In this document: in pieces, positions 54,873 through 64,000 of the stretch
Numbering within the stretch: the stretch's first letter is position 1
How the letters are laid out: every line of letters starts with the position of its first letter
Origin: Prostheceraeus crozeri
Lineage: Eukaryota; Platyhelminthes; Polycladida; Euryleptidae
Length of the DNA stretch: 64,000 bases
Direction of reading: 5' to 3'
Assembly (NCBI GenBank): GCA_907163375.1
Contig: CAJQUW010011496.1
Span: 1 to 64,000, forward strand
Position numbers and translations under genes: made by a program
The notes under the pieces: model-generated
Told to the model about the DNA's origin: nothing
The model's database searches: none
The model's input: the letters and a program-made list of their open reading frames with translations, nothing else

Positions 54873-56437
54873 TCGTCTGGATCTCAGCCAGCGCGTCTTT
54901 AATGGATTGCCGCGAAAGTTCATAAAAGTAATACTGCCCCGCCCTACCGGCCGAGTCTAAACCTGAAAGATTCATATAAGAGCAATTTGTCGGAGTATCT
55001 TTGTCATCTATTGAAGCCATACTTACCAAAAACTTTTGTCATTAAAGACACGTTTGAGTTCGTTGATGAGATCAAAAAGTTTGATCTTGCTCAATTCGAA
55101 ACTGCAGAAATGTGCAGTTTTGATGTGACGAACTTATTTGGTGACGTTCCCGTGTCCAAAACCATTGATCAATATTTTGACGTTAATTGATTTTGATAAC
55201 TTCGACCTTTCTCGAACAGCTTTGAAAGAGTTGCTAAGTTTAGCGTGCACCAACATTATTTTTTTCTTTTAATGGCAATCTCTATACTCAGTTTGACGGT
55301 ATGGCTATGGGCTCGAAACTGGGTCCTACCATGGCTGCTTTCGCCATGGACAGTATGGAGCGCAATTCAAAAATTTTTCAGGCAACCAGCCGTTGTTTTA
55401 CAAAAGATATGTCGACGACTGTTTTTGCATTTTCGTAATAGAAAAGATAAGAAATTGATGAATTTTCTTGAGTTTATTGTATCAATTCGTTGAGCAACAG
55501 CATCAAATTTACTGTTGATTATCAGTCAGCGAGCACGATTCCTTGAGGTTTTTAGATACAAAAGTAGCCATTGATCATGGCGATTTATTTGTCTCTTTTG
55601 CATTTAAAGATACAAATACCGGAATGTATATTCCTTCGTCTGCAATGGCTCCTTTTTCTTATAAAGTAGCGGCTTTCCGCTCTTTATTCTATCGAGCTTT
55701 CCGTATTTGCTCTCACGAATTCATTAAAAATAACGTCATTGATGATATTTTGAAATTCAGTCGGTTGAATGGCTACTCTGATAAGTTAATGCTGAAAATC
55801 AAATATGAGGTTGAACGCAAGCCGAATAATAGACACACCGAGCATGAGAATGATCTAAAATTTATTCACTGGAATGTCCCTTTTCTTAGCAAGCGTGTCG
55901 AAGAGCTAAAGAAACGCATTTATACTGTCAATAAATCGTTACCTGAAAACTTGAAAATTAGATTGATTTTCAAAACTCTGAAAACCCTTGATTTTTGTTA
56001 GAACGTTGATGCTATTTCGAGTGAGCCTAAATCTAATATTGTGTACCTTTACAACTGTGATTGCTGCCAAATGCGATACGTTGGCGTTACAACACGCCAT
56101 TTAGCCACTCGGATAAACGAGCACATTTCTGGTAAACCGACCCCTACAGGGATATCTATGCACGTGCACAATCCGTCACGTGAGAATTTCAGCATCGTCG
56201 GTAGAACTAAATTTCCTAAAATTCTAGAAACGATATTGATCAAAAGCAACTTTGACACACTTGCTAACGAGAGGAGTGGATCTCACCCAATCAGACTTCA
56301 TTTGTAAATTTCACCATAGTTTTTCATTTTTGTATATAAGCCATTTCGTATCTGTTTTTACCATTTGATTGTAACGCTGATGATGATATGACATCAAATA
56401 CCGAAACATGTCCGGAATAAAATCTCACTGCTGAGAA
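54873..56437 (+). pseudogene. Penelope-like family A, 5'-truncated plus copy
   Basis: It starts inside the RT (SGSQPARLYGLPKVHK equivalent, frame-damaged) and reads FVIKDTFEFVDEIKKFDLAQ, MCSFDVTNLFGDVPVSKTID (A motif), GLAMGSKLGPTMAA-type B motif with shifts, a damaged YVDD (55412), then an open RT end and linker (55543-56001), a stop at 55999 (CAG to TAG) and the GIY-YIG (56041-56307). The 3' flank carries a hammerhead-like motif. It is nearly identical to 57425-58918, including the same T-run frameshift. Confidence 0.9.
56377..56412 (+). ncRNA. Hammerhead-like ribozyme motif, PLE junction
   Basis: CTGATGA (56377-56383), stem II weakened by a G to A change compared with 53813-53848 (GATAT/ATACC), GAAAC and ATGTC (to 56412). 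It sits between the truncated and the fuller tandem copies, where a pseudo-LTR hammerhead is expected in Penelope-like arrays. Confidence 0.6.
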
Positions 56438-56439
56438 CG

Positions 56440-58842
56440 ATGGTTTTGAAAAATATTACCCTGGGCGATCTTTCTTTGAAATTTATTTATTCAGCATTAG
56501 GCCCGCACACTCGCAAATTGGTAAATTCTACGATTCGCATTGCTGGCAAACATCTCCGAGCCGAACTTCGAGTCAAATGTCTAACAAAGCATCTGGTTCC
56601 AAAGTTCGCAAGATTCAAGGTTCCAGAAGCTCTCCAATCTTCCAAGTCTGCTATTCGCAAGGCTCACAGAAAGACCTTACAGAAGAATTTGGATGACGCC
56701 AACAAAGATGTAAGATTAAAATCTTACTTGGTGAGTGAATCTCTCAAGGCTTTTAGTGACAAAGAGAGTACTATGGTTCAGGCTATCCTGGAGCATAAAA
56801 TGAAACATTTAAGGACTCGAATTGAAAGTCTTCACTCTCGTAAACTTTCGTCTTTAGCAAAGAGTCAGAATCCTGTGATTCCTCCTTCTGATAGGAAGCA
56901 CAGTGGCACCTCTGTCATTAATCTTTCTTCATACAATTTGTCAGATGAAGAAATAGAGATCTTGTCTCGGTGTGTCTATGTGTTGGCCTAGAACTAAAGT
57001 TAATATGAACATTCAGAAAGCTGAAGCTGAGTCCCTTGTGCACCAGCTCAATCTAATTGATTCCAAATTGATCACAGATGATTTTCTGAGCAAAATACGT
57101 AATGCTTTCAAAAGTTATTTTTCTAGGAATGCTGTTCCTAAGATTTGGTTGAACAAAATCAAACGTCTTCGTGATTTATGCCGTAAGAAAGACATTGTGA
57201 TTTCAAAATTTGACCAAGGAAATGGCATTCTCATAGATGATAAAGATACCTATTTGAAAAAGATGGGTTCCATCCTATCTGATTCCACCAAGTTTAAATT
57301 GTACGTCGTTGACAAGCGCTGTAAGAAAAATCCCTTCATTTTTGAAGAGGATAAATTCAACAGAAAATTGGTTGAATTTGAAAAGAAAAAGTACATTAGC
57401 AGAGCCATTTCGTTAAAAATCAAATCGTCTGGATCTCAGCCAGCGCGTCTTTATGGATTGCCGAAAGTTCATAAAAGTAATACTGACCCGCCCTACCGGC
57501 CGATTCTAAACATGAAAGATTCATATAAGAGCAATTTGTCGGAGTATCTTTGTCATCTATTGAAGCCATACTTACCAAAAACTTTTGTCATTAAAGACAC
57601 GTTTGAGTTCGTTGATGAGATCAAAAAGTTTGATCTTACTCAATTCGAAACTGCAGAAATGTGCAGTTTTGATGTGACGAACTTATTTGGTAACGTTCCC
57701 GTGTCCAAAACCATTGATCATATTTTGACGTTAATTGATTTTGATAACTTCGACCTTTCTCGAACAGCTTTGAAAGAGTTGCTAAGTTTAGCGTGCACCA
57801 ACATTATTTTTTTCTTTTAATGGCAATCTCTATACTCAGTTTGACGGTATGGCTATGGGCTCGAAACTGGGTCCTACCATGGCTGCTTTCGCCATGGACA
57901 GTATGGAGCGCAAATTCAAAAATTTTTCAGGCAACCAGCCGTTGTTTTACAAAAGATATGTCGACGACTGTTTTTGCATTTTTCGTAATAGAAAAGAAAT
58001 TGAGAATTTTCTTGAGTTTATCAATTCGTTGAGCAACAGCATCAAATTTACTGTTGATTATCAGTCAGACGATTCCTTGAGGTTTTTAGATACAAAAGTA
58101 ACCATTGATCATGGCGATTTATTTGTCTCTTTTGCATTTAAAGATACAAATACCGGAATGTATATTCCTTCGTCTGCAATGGCTCCTTTTTCTTATAAAG
58201 TAGCGGCTTTCCGCTCTTTATTCTATCGAGCTTTCCGTATTTGCTCTCACGAATTCATTAAAAATAACGTCATTGATGATATTTTGAAATTCAGTCGGTT
58301 GAATGGCTACTCTGATAAGTTAATGCTGAAAATCAAATATGAGGTTGAACGCAAGCCGAATAATAGACACACCGAGCATGAGAATGATCTAAAATTTATT
58401 CACTGGAATGTCCCTTTTCTTAGCAAGCGTGTCGAAGAGCTAAAGAAACGCATTTATACTGTCAATAAATCGTTACCTGAAAACTTGAAAATTAGATTGA
58501 TTTTCAAAACTCTGAAAACCCTTGATTTTTGTCAGAACGTTGATGCTATTTCGAGTGAGCTTAAATCTAATATTGTGTACCTTTACAACTGTGATCGCTG
58601 CCAAATGCGATACGTTGGCGTTACAACACGCCATTTAGCCACTCGATAAACGAGCACATTTCTGGTAAACCGACCCCTACAGGGATATCTATGCACGTGC
58701 ACAATCCGTCACGTGAGAATTTCAGCATCGTCGGTAGAACTAAATTTCCTAAAATTCTAGAAACGATATTGATCAAAAGCAACTTTGACACACTTGCTAA
58801 CGAGAGGAGTGGATCTCACCCAATCAGACTTCATTTGTAAAT
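56440..58842 (+). pseudogene. Nearly complete Penelope-like element, family A
   Basis: N-terminal frame 56440-56991 (basic, ending LSDEEIEILSR); a one-base shift near 56975; RT frame 56972-57820 with IVISKFDQGNGILIDDKDTY, LYGLPKVHKSNTDPPYRPIL and MCSFDVTNLFGNVP (A motif Asp); a one-base loss or gain in a T run near 57810; frame 57849-58649 with MAMGSKLGPTMAAFAMDSME, YKRYVDDCFCIF (catalytic YVDD), RT end, linker, and CDRCQMRYVGVTTRHLATR; a one-base deletion near 58647; nuclease end at the stop 58840. All catalytic boxes are kept; only three single-base shifts break it, so sequencing error should be considered. Confidence 0.9.
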
Positions 58843-58918
58843 TTCACCATAGTTTTTCATTTTTGTATATAAGCCATTTCGTATCTGCTTTTACCATTTG
58901 ATTGTAACGCTGATGATG
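58843..58918 (+). repeat. PLE 3' flank cut within hammerhead core
   Basis: This repeats the 3' flank seen at 56308-56384 up to CTGATGATG (58910-58918) and stops there, where the mariner-like element begins. A short CAGGGTGAT repeat (58919-58927, 58931-58939) marks the junction. Confidence 0.75.
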
Positions 58919-58930
58919 CAGGGTGATATA

Positions 58931-60343
58931 CAGGGTGATTCAGTTCAGCCCGCCGGTAATAAAATAAGTGGTCTTTGATGGTTATTCGATATCTATGTAA
59001 GTTTCTGACAGCAAGAAAACGTCATCACGATATTGAATTGGCAATGAGATAATGCTGCATTGATTTCAAATTGCTACTTGCATAGATAGCTGTCTCGGGC
59101 AAGCTGTTATTAAATAGCATTTCTTCATAATTCAGTACAAAAGTCATTTCTGTCTATGCGAGATGAATTATCCTGGCTTCACTTATGAAGAAATCGCTGA
59201 TGTTGTGTCATGTTCTATTGCGTTTGATAATTGCGAAGCAGCACGAAGAGCATTCAATGAAAAATATAGAAAAGAAGCCCCACCTGTGAGAACCATTCGA
59301 GATTGGAGAATGCGGTTTAATCAAACTCTTAGTGTGCTTCCTATGAAGCATTCTGGTGGTCCTGGTAAGAGTCGACTATCTGAAGAAAAACAAAAAGAAA
59401 TTGTTGAAGCGTTTGGAGACAATCCGTGTAATTCACAGCGGATAGTTGCGGCGCAGCTCGACACGTCCCAATCATCGGTGCAAAGAGTATTATGCAATAA
59501 TAAGATTAAACCATTCAAATTTAGTCGAGTGCAAGAACTGAAGGAAATGGATTTCGAGCCTCGGTTGAATTTCTGCCGCACCGTTTTGCAGATGAACGAC
59601 GAAAATTCTGGCTGGTATCGAAAGATTGCATTCAGTGATGAAGCAGTTCTTCATTTAAATGGACAAGTAAATCTGCATAATTGTTTTTATTATGCAATGG
59701 AGAACCCACATAAGACATGCGCAAAGCCCCTCAAATCTCCATCAATTTGTTTTTGGGCAATGATTACTTTTGACTATGGCCTTGTTCATCAAGTCATTGA
59801 TGGAACAGTAACTAGTGAAAATTATTGTGATCTTCTTCAACAAACTGTTATCCCACTCCTTCGGAGAAAGCGGACATTGATTTACCAACAAGACGGAGCT
59901 CCGGCTCATTTCAGTCACGATGCAAGAGCACTGCTGAAAAAAAATCTTCAAGATCGCTGGATTGGTAGAGGTGGTCCACGGAATTGGCCATCTCGTAGTC
60001 CTGACTTAGCGATGAACGATTTTTGGTTATGGGGATACGCCCGGGATCATATCTACAAATCTCCAAGGCCAGAATCCATACATGAGCTGAGATATCGAAT
60101 TGAAACAGTGTTGGATTCCATTGACAAGCATACGATAAGACGCGTGTACACCAATTTCTTCAAGCGCTGTGAAGTATGTGTATCAGTACAGGGTGCTCAT
60201 TTCGAACACTTGTTGTGACTTCGTGAGCAGAAAATGATTCTAACTTTGTTAATAATACATTTTTGTAAGTTTTTGGAATAAATGCTAATAAATAGCAATA
60301 CCTGTGTCTAAACGCCATTCATTTTATTACCGGCGGGCTGAAC
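58931..60343 (+). mobile_element. Mariner-like element, DD41D type
   Basis: The left end starts CAGGGTGATTCAGTTCAGCC after a TA (58929-58930). GTTCAGCCCGCCGGTAATAA and its complement form the inverted repeat; the right side ends ...CCGGCGGGCTGAAC at 60343 and lacks the outermost bases, so the right end is truncated or overlapped by the next repeat. The transposase frame inside is intact. Confidence 0.8.
59163..60218 (+). CDS. Mariner-like transposase, intact, DD41D spacing
   Basis: An uninterrupted frame of 351 codons starts at ATG 59163 in the mariner-like element. Residues 1-110 contain two helix-turn-helix regions (EEIADVVSCSIAFDNCEAAR; AAQLDTSQSSVQRVLCNN). The catalytic core shows IAFSDEAVLHLNG (first Asp), YQQDGAPAHFSHDARALL (second Asp) and SPDLAMNDFWLWG (third Asp). 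Counting residues between second and third Asp gives 41, the spacing of the DD41D (rosa-like) branch of IS630-Tc1-mariner. The WVPHEL/YSPDL signatures of classic mariner are absent or altered. It should make a full transposase; whether the truncated right end can still be cut is doubtful. Confidence 0.85.
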   Translation: MNYPGFTYEEIADVVSCSIAFDNCEAARRAFNEKYRKEAPPVRTIRDWRMRFNQTLSVLPMKHSGGPGKSRLSEEKQKEIVEAFGDNPCNSQRIVAAQLDTSQSSVQRVLCNNKIKPFKFSRVQELKEMDFEPRLNFCRTVLQMNDENSGWYRKIAFSDEAVLHLNGQVNLHNCFYYAMENPHKTCAKPLKSPSICFWAMITFDYGLVHQVIDGTVTSENYCDLLQQTVIPLLRRKRTLIYQQDGAPAHFSHDARALLKKNLQDRWIGRGGPRNWPSRSPDLAMNDFWLWGYARDHIYKSPRPESIHELRYRIETVLDSIDKHTIRRVYTNFFKRCEVCVSVQGAHFEHLL

Positions 60344-60345
60344 AG

Positions 60346-60490
60346 ATGGTCCGGTGGCCTTGTGGTTAGAGGGCATGCTTGCACGTCTTCTAGCTCCAAC
60401 GTCGCTGGTTCAAACCTACCCACGACTGATGAGGCCCAACAGGCCGAAACATGTCTCGTGGTGGTTACATCTGTTGAGATTTGATCAAGG
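60346..60490 (+). repeat. tRNA-like/hammerhead composite element, copy 1
   Basis: The unit opens ATGGTCCGGTGGCCTTGTGG (A-box region, about 60353-60368) and has a good B box GGTTCAAACC at 60407-60416. A hammerhead begins four bases later (60420-60461). The unit then runs to ATCTGTTGAGATTTGAT. Copy 2 at 61165-61305 matches it along about 145 bp with about six differences, so the whole composite moves as one unit. It resembles SINE-like hammerhead elements such as the Schistosoma satellite and metazoan retrozymes, in which a Pol III promoter drives a self-cleaving RNA. Confidence 0.75.
60420..60461 (+). ncRNA. Hammerhead ribozyme, complete core
   Basis: Stem I: CCACGA (60420-60425) with TCGTGG (60456-60461), six pairs. 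Core CTGATGA (60426-60432). Stem II: GGCC (60433-60436) with GGCC (60442-60445), loop CAACA. GAAA (60446-60449), stem III of two pairs (A-C with G-T around AT), then GTC with predicted cleavage after C60455. All conserved core bases are present. The very short stem III suggests it works best as a dimer, as described for Penelope-like and retrozyme hammerheads. Confidence 0.85.
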
Positions 60491-61164
60491 AGATTTAGAT
60501 AATATATTAGATGGAAATTACGATCAGATGGAAACATGTGAAAGATATTCCTGAAGAGGCACTATTATCATACCCTGATTTACAATGTGGTACACTGCAT
60601 TTGTTGACCATTGTCAGGTTTCGAACTGGTTGATGAAGTCGTAACAACTAAAATAATGTCACATTCACAGGACGACGAGTGAGCGAAAGCAACATTCACG
60701 CTACAGAAGCAGTAAACAAATGGCGAACTGGTGAGAAAGTCTGCAAGTCAACACTGTTTGACACTCATGCATGATGACTCAGTGCAGTACGGTCGGAGTC
60801 GACAGGATTGTTTTCCCTGAAGCTAATCAATAAGCATCAACACGCTTACTCGCTAGTCGCTATTGTCATACAACAGCGCGTTAATCGTCCTGTGAGACTT
60901 CAGGTCACAGTAGTCCTTTGTGCTGATCTATGTGGTAAATCCTGCAGGATAAACAGCCGAAGTTTCCACTCCTGTTCGTATCTAGATCTCCTTGGATTTG
61001 ATAAATTTATAAGTTGCCAGGTTACTTGTCTAAACATGTAATGAGTAGCGCCTGCGTGAAGCGCCTCAATCTCGGATGCGGTATTAAGTGATTGCAGAAA
61101 GCAGTCCGCCCTCCACGTGCCTGCGTTAAAGCAGTGCCTTCCTGGCTAATTCACGCTCTCAACA
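60491..61164. other. No recognised gene between the composite elements
   Basis: It holds short open frames only (60808-61041, plus). No motif or terminal repeat recognised. Confidence 0.4.
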
Positions 61165-61305
61165 GAATGGTCCGGTGGCCTTGTGGTTAGAGAGAATGCT
61201 TGCACGTCCTCTAGCTCCAACGTCGCTGGTTCAAACCTACCCACGACTGATGAGGCCCAACAGGCCGACACATGTCTCGTGGTGAGTACATCTGTTGAGA
61301 TTTGA

Positions 61306-61335
<30 letters not shown>
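61165..61335 (+). repeat. tRNA-like/hammerhead composite element, copy 2
   Basis: Same order as copy 1: GGTCCGGTGGCCTTGTGG head, GGTTCAAACC B box, hammerhead at 61241-61282, ATCTGTTGAGATTTGAT, then a (TA)n run (about 61306-61335) that may be its tail. The run joins directly to the minus-strand Penelope-like fragment. Confidence 0.75.
61241..61282 (+). ncRNA. Hammerhead ribozyme, core mutated
   Basis: Stem I, CTGATGA, stem II and GTC are as in copy 1, but GAAA reads GACA (A to C at 61269). That adenine is part of the conserved core, so this copy is predicted to be inactive. Confidence 0.75.
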
Positions 61336-61336
<1 letters not shown>

Positions 61337-62307
61337 TTAACTGTTCTTATTTCGTTATCAAAGGATGACCAATCTGAACACAAAGACAAAGCTCGATGAA
61401 TATAGCTCTTGATGACAGAAATCTTGTAGCGCTCAGTTGTGAAGGAATTGAAATCAAGGCAAGTACCACCCGAAACCTTTTTCCGATAAACCGAGAATGT
61501 TAGGATATCATCACGTTTGACAAGAACATCCAAAAATTGTAACGTGCCATTCGTCTCAATGTCAAAGGTGAATTCTAAAACCGAGTTTTCTTTGAATCTA
61601 TCAATAATGAAGTTAAGATGATCATGTGATTGCAAAATAAGAAAGGTATCATCAACGTATCGAAAATAACATCTCGGTTTCACCTCACTTGGAAGATTGG
61701 AGAAAACTTGATTTTCAATGTAGGACATATAAAAATTGGCATAGAGAGGGCCAAGTGGTGAGCCCATGGAAACACCATCAATTTGCTTGTATAACTGCCC
61801 ATTCCAAGTAAACGGAGTTTGGGTTGTACAAAGTAGCAATAATTTCTCCATAATAGACTTAGGTATGCTGGGGGATGGAAGATTTGGATGCGAGTATAAT
61901 CTGGACAAGATAATATGTGTAGTTTCAATGACTGGAACATTAGTAAGGAGTCCGACGACATCCACTGAAGCCATCTTCCACTCAAGTTGCTGAGAGACAT
62001 CGATTTATTTACGAAATCAAAGGATGAGTCAGTCATGGAAGAAGAATCACAATAAGGCTTGATCAACCCACTCAAGTATTGACTTAACTCGTGAGTAACA
62101 GTTCCAACCATAGAAATAATTGGTCGAAGAGGAGGATCAGAAACACTTTTATTAACTTTAGGTAAACCGTAAAGGAATACCGGCCGAAAGTATGCGGTTG
62201 GTTTTTTGATTTTGATATTGTTGGATGAATTTGCAATGACATTATTCAATTCGCGCTTGAGTTTATCAGTTGGGTCACTTTGTAATGGTAGGAATTTCGA
62301 AGTGTCC
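61336..62307 (-). pseudogene. Penelope-like RT fragment, family B
   Basis: The minus strand reads SKFLPLQSDPTDKLKRELNN, VFLYGLPKVNKSVSDPPLRP and QYLSGLIKPYCDSSSMTDSS; after a shift near 61985, MASVDVVGLLTNVPVIETTH (A motif), YKQIDGVSMGSPLGPLYANF (B motif), CYFRYVDDTFLIL (catalytic YVDD), TLQFLDVLVKRDDILTFSVY and HRALSLCSDWSSFDNEI, where it runs into (TA)n at 61335. The RT core is nearly whole; the N-terminus (past 62307) and nuclease are missing. Sequence differs from family A. Both edges are (TA)n tracts. Confidence 0.85.
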
Positions 62308-62329
62308 AATAATATATATATATATATAT
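62308..62329. repeat. (TA)n between PLE and LINE
   Basis: TATATA tract at the junction of the PLE fragment and the 3' end of the minus-strand LINE. It may be the LINE tail or a pre-existing microsatellite. Confidence 0.8.
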
Positions 62330-64000
62330 TTTTACAGAATTTTCACCCCTAGCACAGCTATGAGCCATGAACGAAGCTAGGGGTTACTCAATGAAAAGTA
62401 ACAAATTGTATTATTTTAAATAAATAAAATAAAATAAAAACAGATCTGCTAATCTGATTAAGCTGTCCCCATCAGAAACCTATTCGCACGCCTCTTGAAA
62501 GTATCAAGATTGTATTGGTCAGGGAAAGTGGTCTGGGGAAGCTGATTCCAAAGCTGTGCCGTGCGAACAAAAAAGCTTTTCGAGCGACTCACAGTACGTG
62601 CGCGTTCTAAGCTCACATTATAGCATGTGAGTGCATTAGCTCTGCGTGTGCTTCTGGAGAAGATCCTAGGTTTGGGTACGCACTCATTTACTGCAGAGCT
62701 GCTTCTACCGAAATAGTACCTGTAGAAGAGACTGAGTGAAGCAACATCCCGTCTGACGGAGAGCGGCTGCAACTTGCTAGCAAGTTTTTCACCCATGAGA
62801 TTCTTGACACGTTTCTCAACCCGTTCAAGGAGGTTAAGATGCGTTTGTGGGGCGCCTGCCCACAGATGACAGCAATACTCCATCAGAGGACGAATAGTGG
62901 ACTTGTAAAGATAGCAGACAGTCTGTGGTGGAAGATAGCTGCTGGCACGATAGAGACTACCAATGCGTTGAGCTGCCTGCTTGCTAATGGATTGGATGTA
63001 TGGTTTCCATGACAAGTCTTTCGTAACCGCCAATCCAAGGAAGGAGATGGAATCTTGTTCTCTGATCCCATTATCTGACATTTTAATGCTATGATCATCA
63101 TCTCCTTTAAGTCGTGAGTGCAGAATACTCTGAGTTTTTGAAGGATTGAAGGAAACAAGCCAATTAGCGCCCCATTCTGAGACCCTGTGTAAGTCTTCAT
63201 TAAGAACGTCGCATAACTGCTGACGTTGCTGAGTGTTTTTAGCGAGTCGCTCATTGGAATTGAAGAGTTTTGTGTCGTCTGCATACATCACCAATTTACT
63301 TACTAGGCAGTCTGGGAGGTCGTTGATGTACAGCAGAAAAAGAGTGGGTCCCAAAATTGACCCTTGAGGAACTCCTGCATTGACAAACTTGGTGGAAGAC
63401 TTTTGGCCATCTAAGACGACAGATATCTGCCGGTCACTAAGGAAAGAAGCAAGAAGTTTGTGGAGTTGATTAGCAACTCCATAGGACTTTAGCTTCATAA
63501 GGAGTCCCTGATGCCAGACTTTATCGAATGCCTTGGAAATATCCAAGGCAACTAATCTCGTCTCACCTTGTCTGTCAAAGACACGACTCACATGTTCAGT
63601 GACATATGAAAGAAGATCTGCAGTTGATCGAGAGTACCTGAAGCCATACTGTTCTTCTGATAGAAGGTTCTGAGTTTCAAGGAAGTTAACAATGTGTTGG
63701 TTAATCACTGCTTCAAAAATCTTGCCAGCAATTGGAAGCAGGCTGATAGGACGGTAGCTAGATGGAAGAGATGAGTCAGAACCTTTCTTTGGAACTGGAA
63801 CCACGGAAGCTACTTTCCAACAAGAGGGAAACTCACCGGTGGATACACATCTACTGAACAGTTTAGATAAAAGTGGAGAAAGCTCAGGTGAGAGATGCTT
63901 GAAGACCGAAACCGGGATGCCATCTGGTCCACTAGACTTAGAGCTATCGAGACCGGCGATGATCTTTTTGACGTTTCGGACTGTGACTGAAGGAGAACTA
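62330..64000 (-). mobile_element. LINE, 3' part, runs off the window
   Basis: The ORF2 end, a 3' untranslated region of about 130 bp (with TTTTATTTTATTTTATTTAT on the minus strand and CTAGGGGTGAAAATTCTGTA) and a terminal A/TA tract. The 5' part lies beyond 64000. Confidence 0.85.
62458..64000 (-). CDS. LINE ORF2 reverse transcriptase (partial, open)
   Basis: Open from the window edge to the stop at 62458, at least 514 codons without a break. Before the GTG at 63804 the frame continues ([20 protein letters not shown]), so that codon is internal. RT motifs: [36 protein letters not shown] (A motif), [20 protein letters not shown] (B motif), [11 protein letters not shown] (catalytic YADD), [17 protein letters not shown] (thumb) and a C-terminal region ending with an aromatic [10 protein letters not shown] box. 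It copies its own RNA at a nicked target. Jockey/CR1-like layout; clade not certain. Probably the youngest LINE here. Confidence 0.9.
   Translation of the reverse strand, partial: SSPSVTVRNVKKIIAGLDSSKSSGPDGIPVSVFKHLSPELSPLLSKLFSRCVSTGEFPSCWKVASVVPVPKKGSDSSLPSSYRPISLLPIAGKIFEAVINQHIVNFLETQNLLSEEQYGFRYSRSTADLLSYVTEHVSRVFDRQGETRLVALDISKAFDKVWHQGLLMKLKSYGVANQLHKLLASFLSDRQISVVLDGQKSSTKFVNAGVPQGSILGPTLFLLYINDLPDCLVSKLVMYADDTKLFNSNERLAKNTQQRQQLCDVLNEDLHRVSEWGANWLVSFNPSKTQSILHSRLKGDDDHSIKMSDNGIREQDSISFLGLAVTKDLSWKPYIQSISKQAAQRIGSLYRASSYLPPQTVCYLYKSTIRPLMEYCCHLWAGAPQTHLNLLERVEKRVKNLMGEKLASKLQPLSVRRDVASLSLFYRYYFGRSSSAVNECVPKPRIFSRSTRRANALTCYNVSLERARTVSRSKSFFVRTAQLWNQLPQTTFPDQYNLDTFKRRANRFLMGTA

Noticed and set aside
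63802-63804. GTG start for the LINE ORF2
   Set aside because: The frame stays open to the window edge with RT-like residues before this codon, so it is internal.

Overview
This is metazoan nuclear DNA, probably from an invertebrate; nothing in the window fixes the phylum. It is AT-rich, has GT-AG splice signals at one exon, and carries animal-type mobile elements (Penelope-like elements, APE-type LINEs, hAT, Tc1/mariner and tRNA-derived SINEs). There is no bacterial, phage or CRISPR content. I recognise one host coding exon (31035-31649, minus): a signal peptide plus protease-associated (PA) domain, as in Goliath/RNF-type membrane RING ligases. Nearly everything else is layered transposon debris.

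Layout. 1-12 kb: a tRNA-derived SINE and its inverted copy (1556-1935, 4238-4741), Penelope-like (PLE) fragments, an inverted repeat (5781-6627), a PLE in head-to-head arrangement (7568-8470), a DFSTLY-type reverse transcriptase relic (8660-9440), a head-to-head pair of GIY-YIG-encoding elements (9714-10992), and a 5'-truncated LINE with a perfect 17-bp target duplication (11162-11934). 12.3-25.5 kb: one hAT element opened up to 13.2 kb by later insertions (a full-length LINE that itself contains a hAT, a folded Tc1 derivative, a non-autonomous hAT and a complete Tc1). 25.6-30 kb: a ZBED5/GTF2IRD2-like hAT interrupted by a SINE and another hAT. 30-33 kb: the host exon, an RT relic, a pogo-like MITE and a near-perfect 230-bp-arm foldback. 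33.3-41.9 kb: a second large hAT containing a PLE and a third hAT, then a related deleted hAT (42178-43691). 43.8-49.2 kb: more head-to-head PLE copies, around an anomalous G-rich, T-poor block (46167-47050). 50-53 kb: one unclassified repeat ORF and little else. 53.4-58.9 kb: a MITE in a (TA)n tract, then an inverted plus tandem cluster of one PLE family, including a nearly complete copy. 58.9-64 kb: an intact DD41D-type mariner-like transposase, two copies of a tRNA-like/hammerhead-ribozyme composite element, another PLE and the RT of a LINE running off the window.

How the parts relate. The PLEs share one layout: an RT with a C-terminal GIY-YIG nuclease, hammerhead-like motifs in the 3' flank, and insertions in which a short inverted 3' fragment precedes the main copy. 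Several hATs with different terminal repeats share a lysine/glutamate-rich coiled-coil tail after the hAT dimerisation region. The most interesting object is the short element seen at 60346-60490 and 61165-61335. It joins a Pol III-type (A box/B box) head directly to a hammerhead ribozyme fold, a plausible SINE-like retrozyme. All calls come from reading the sequence and translations; no searches were run.
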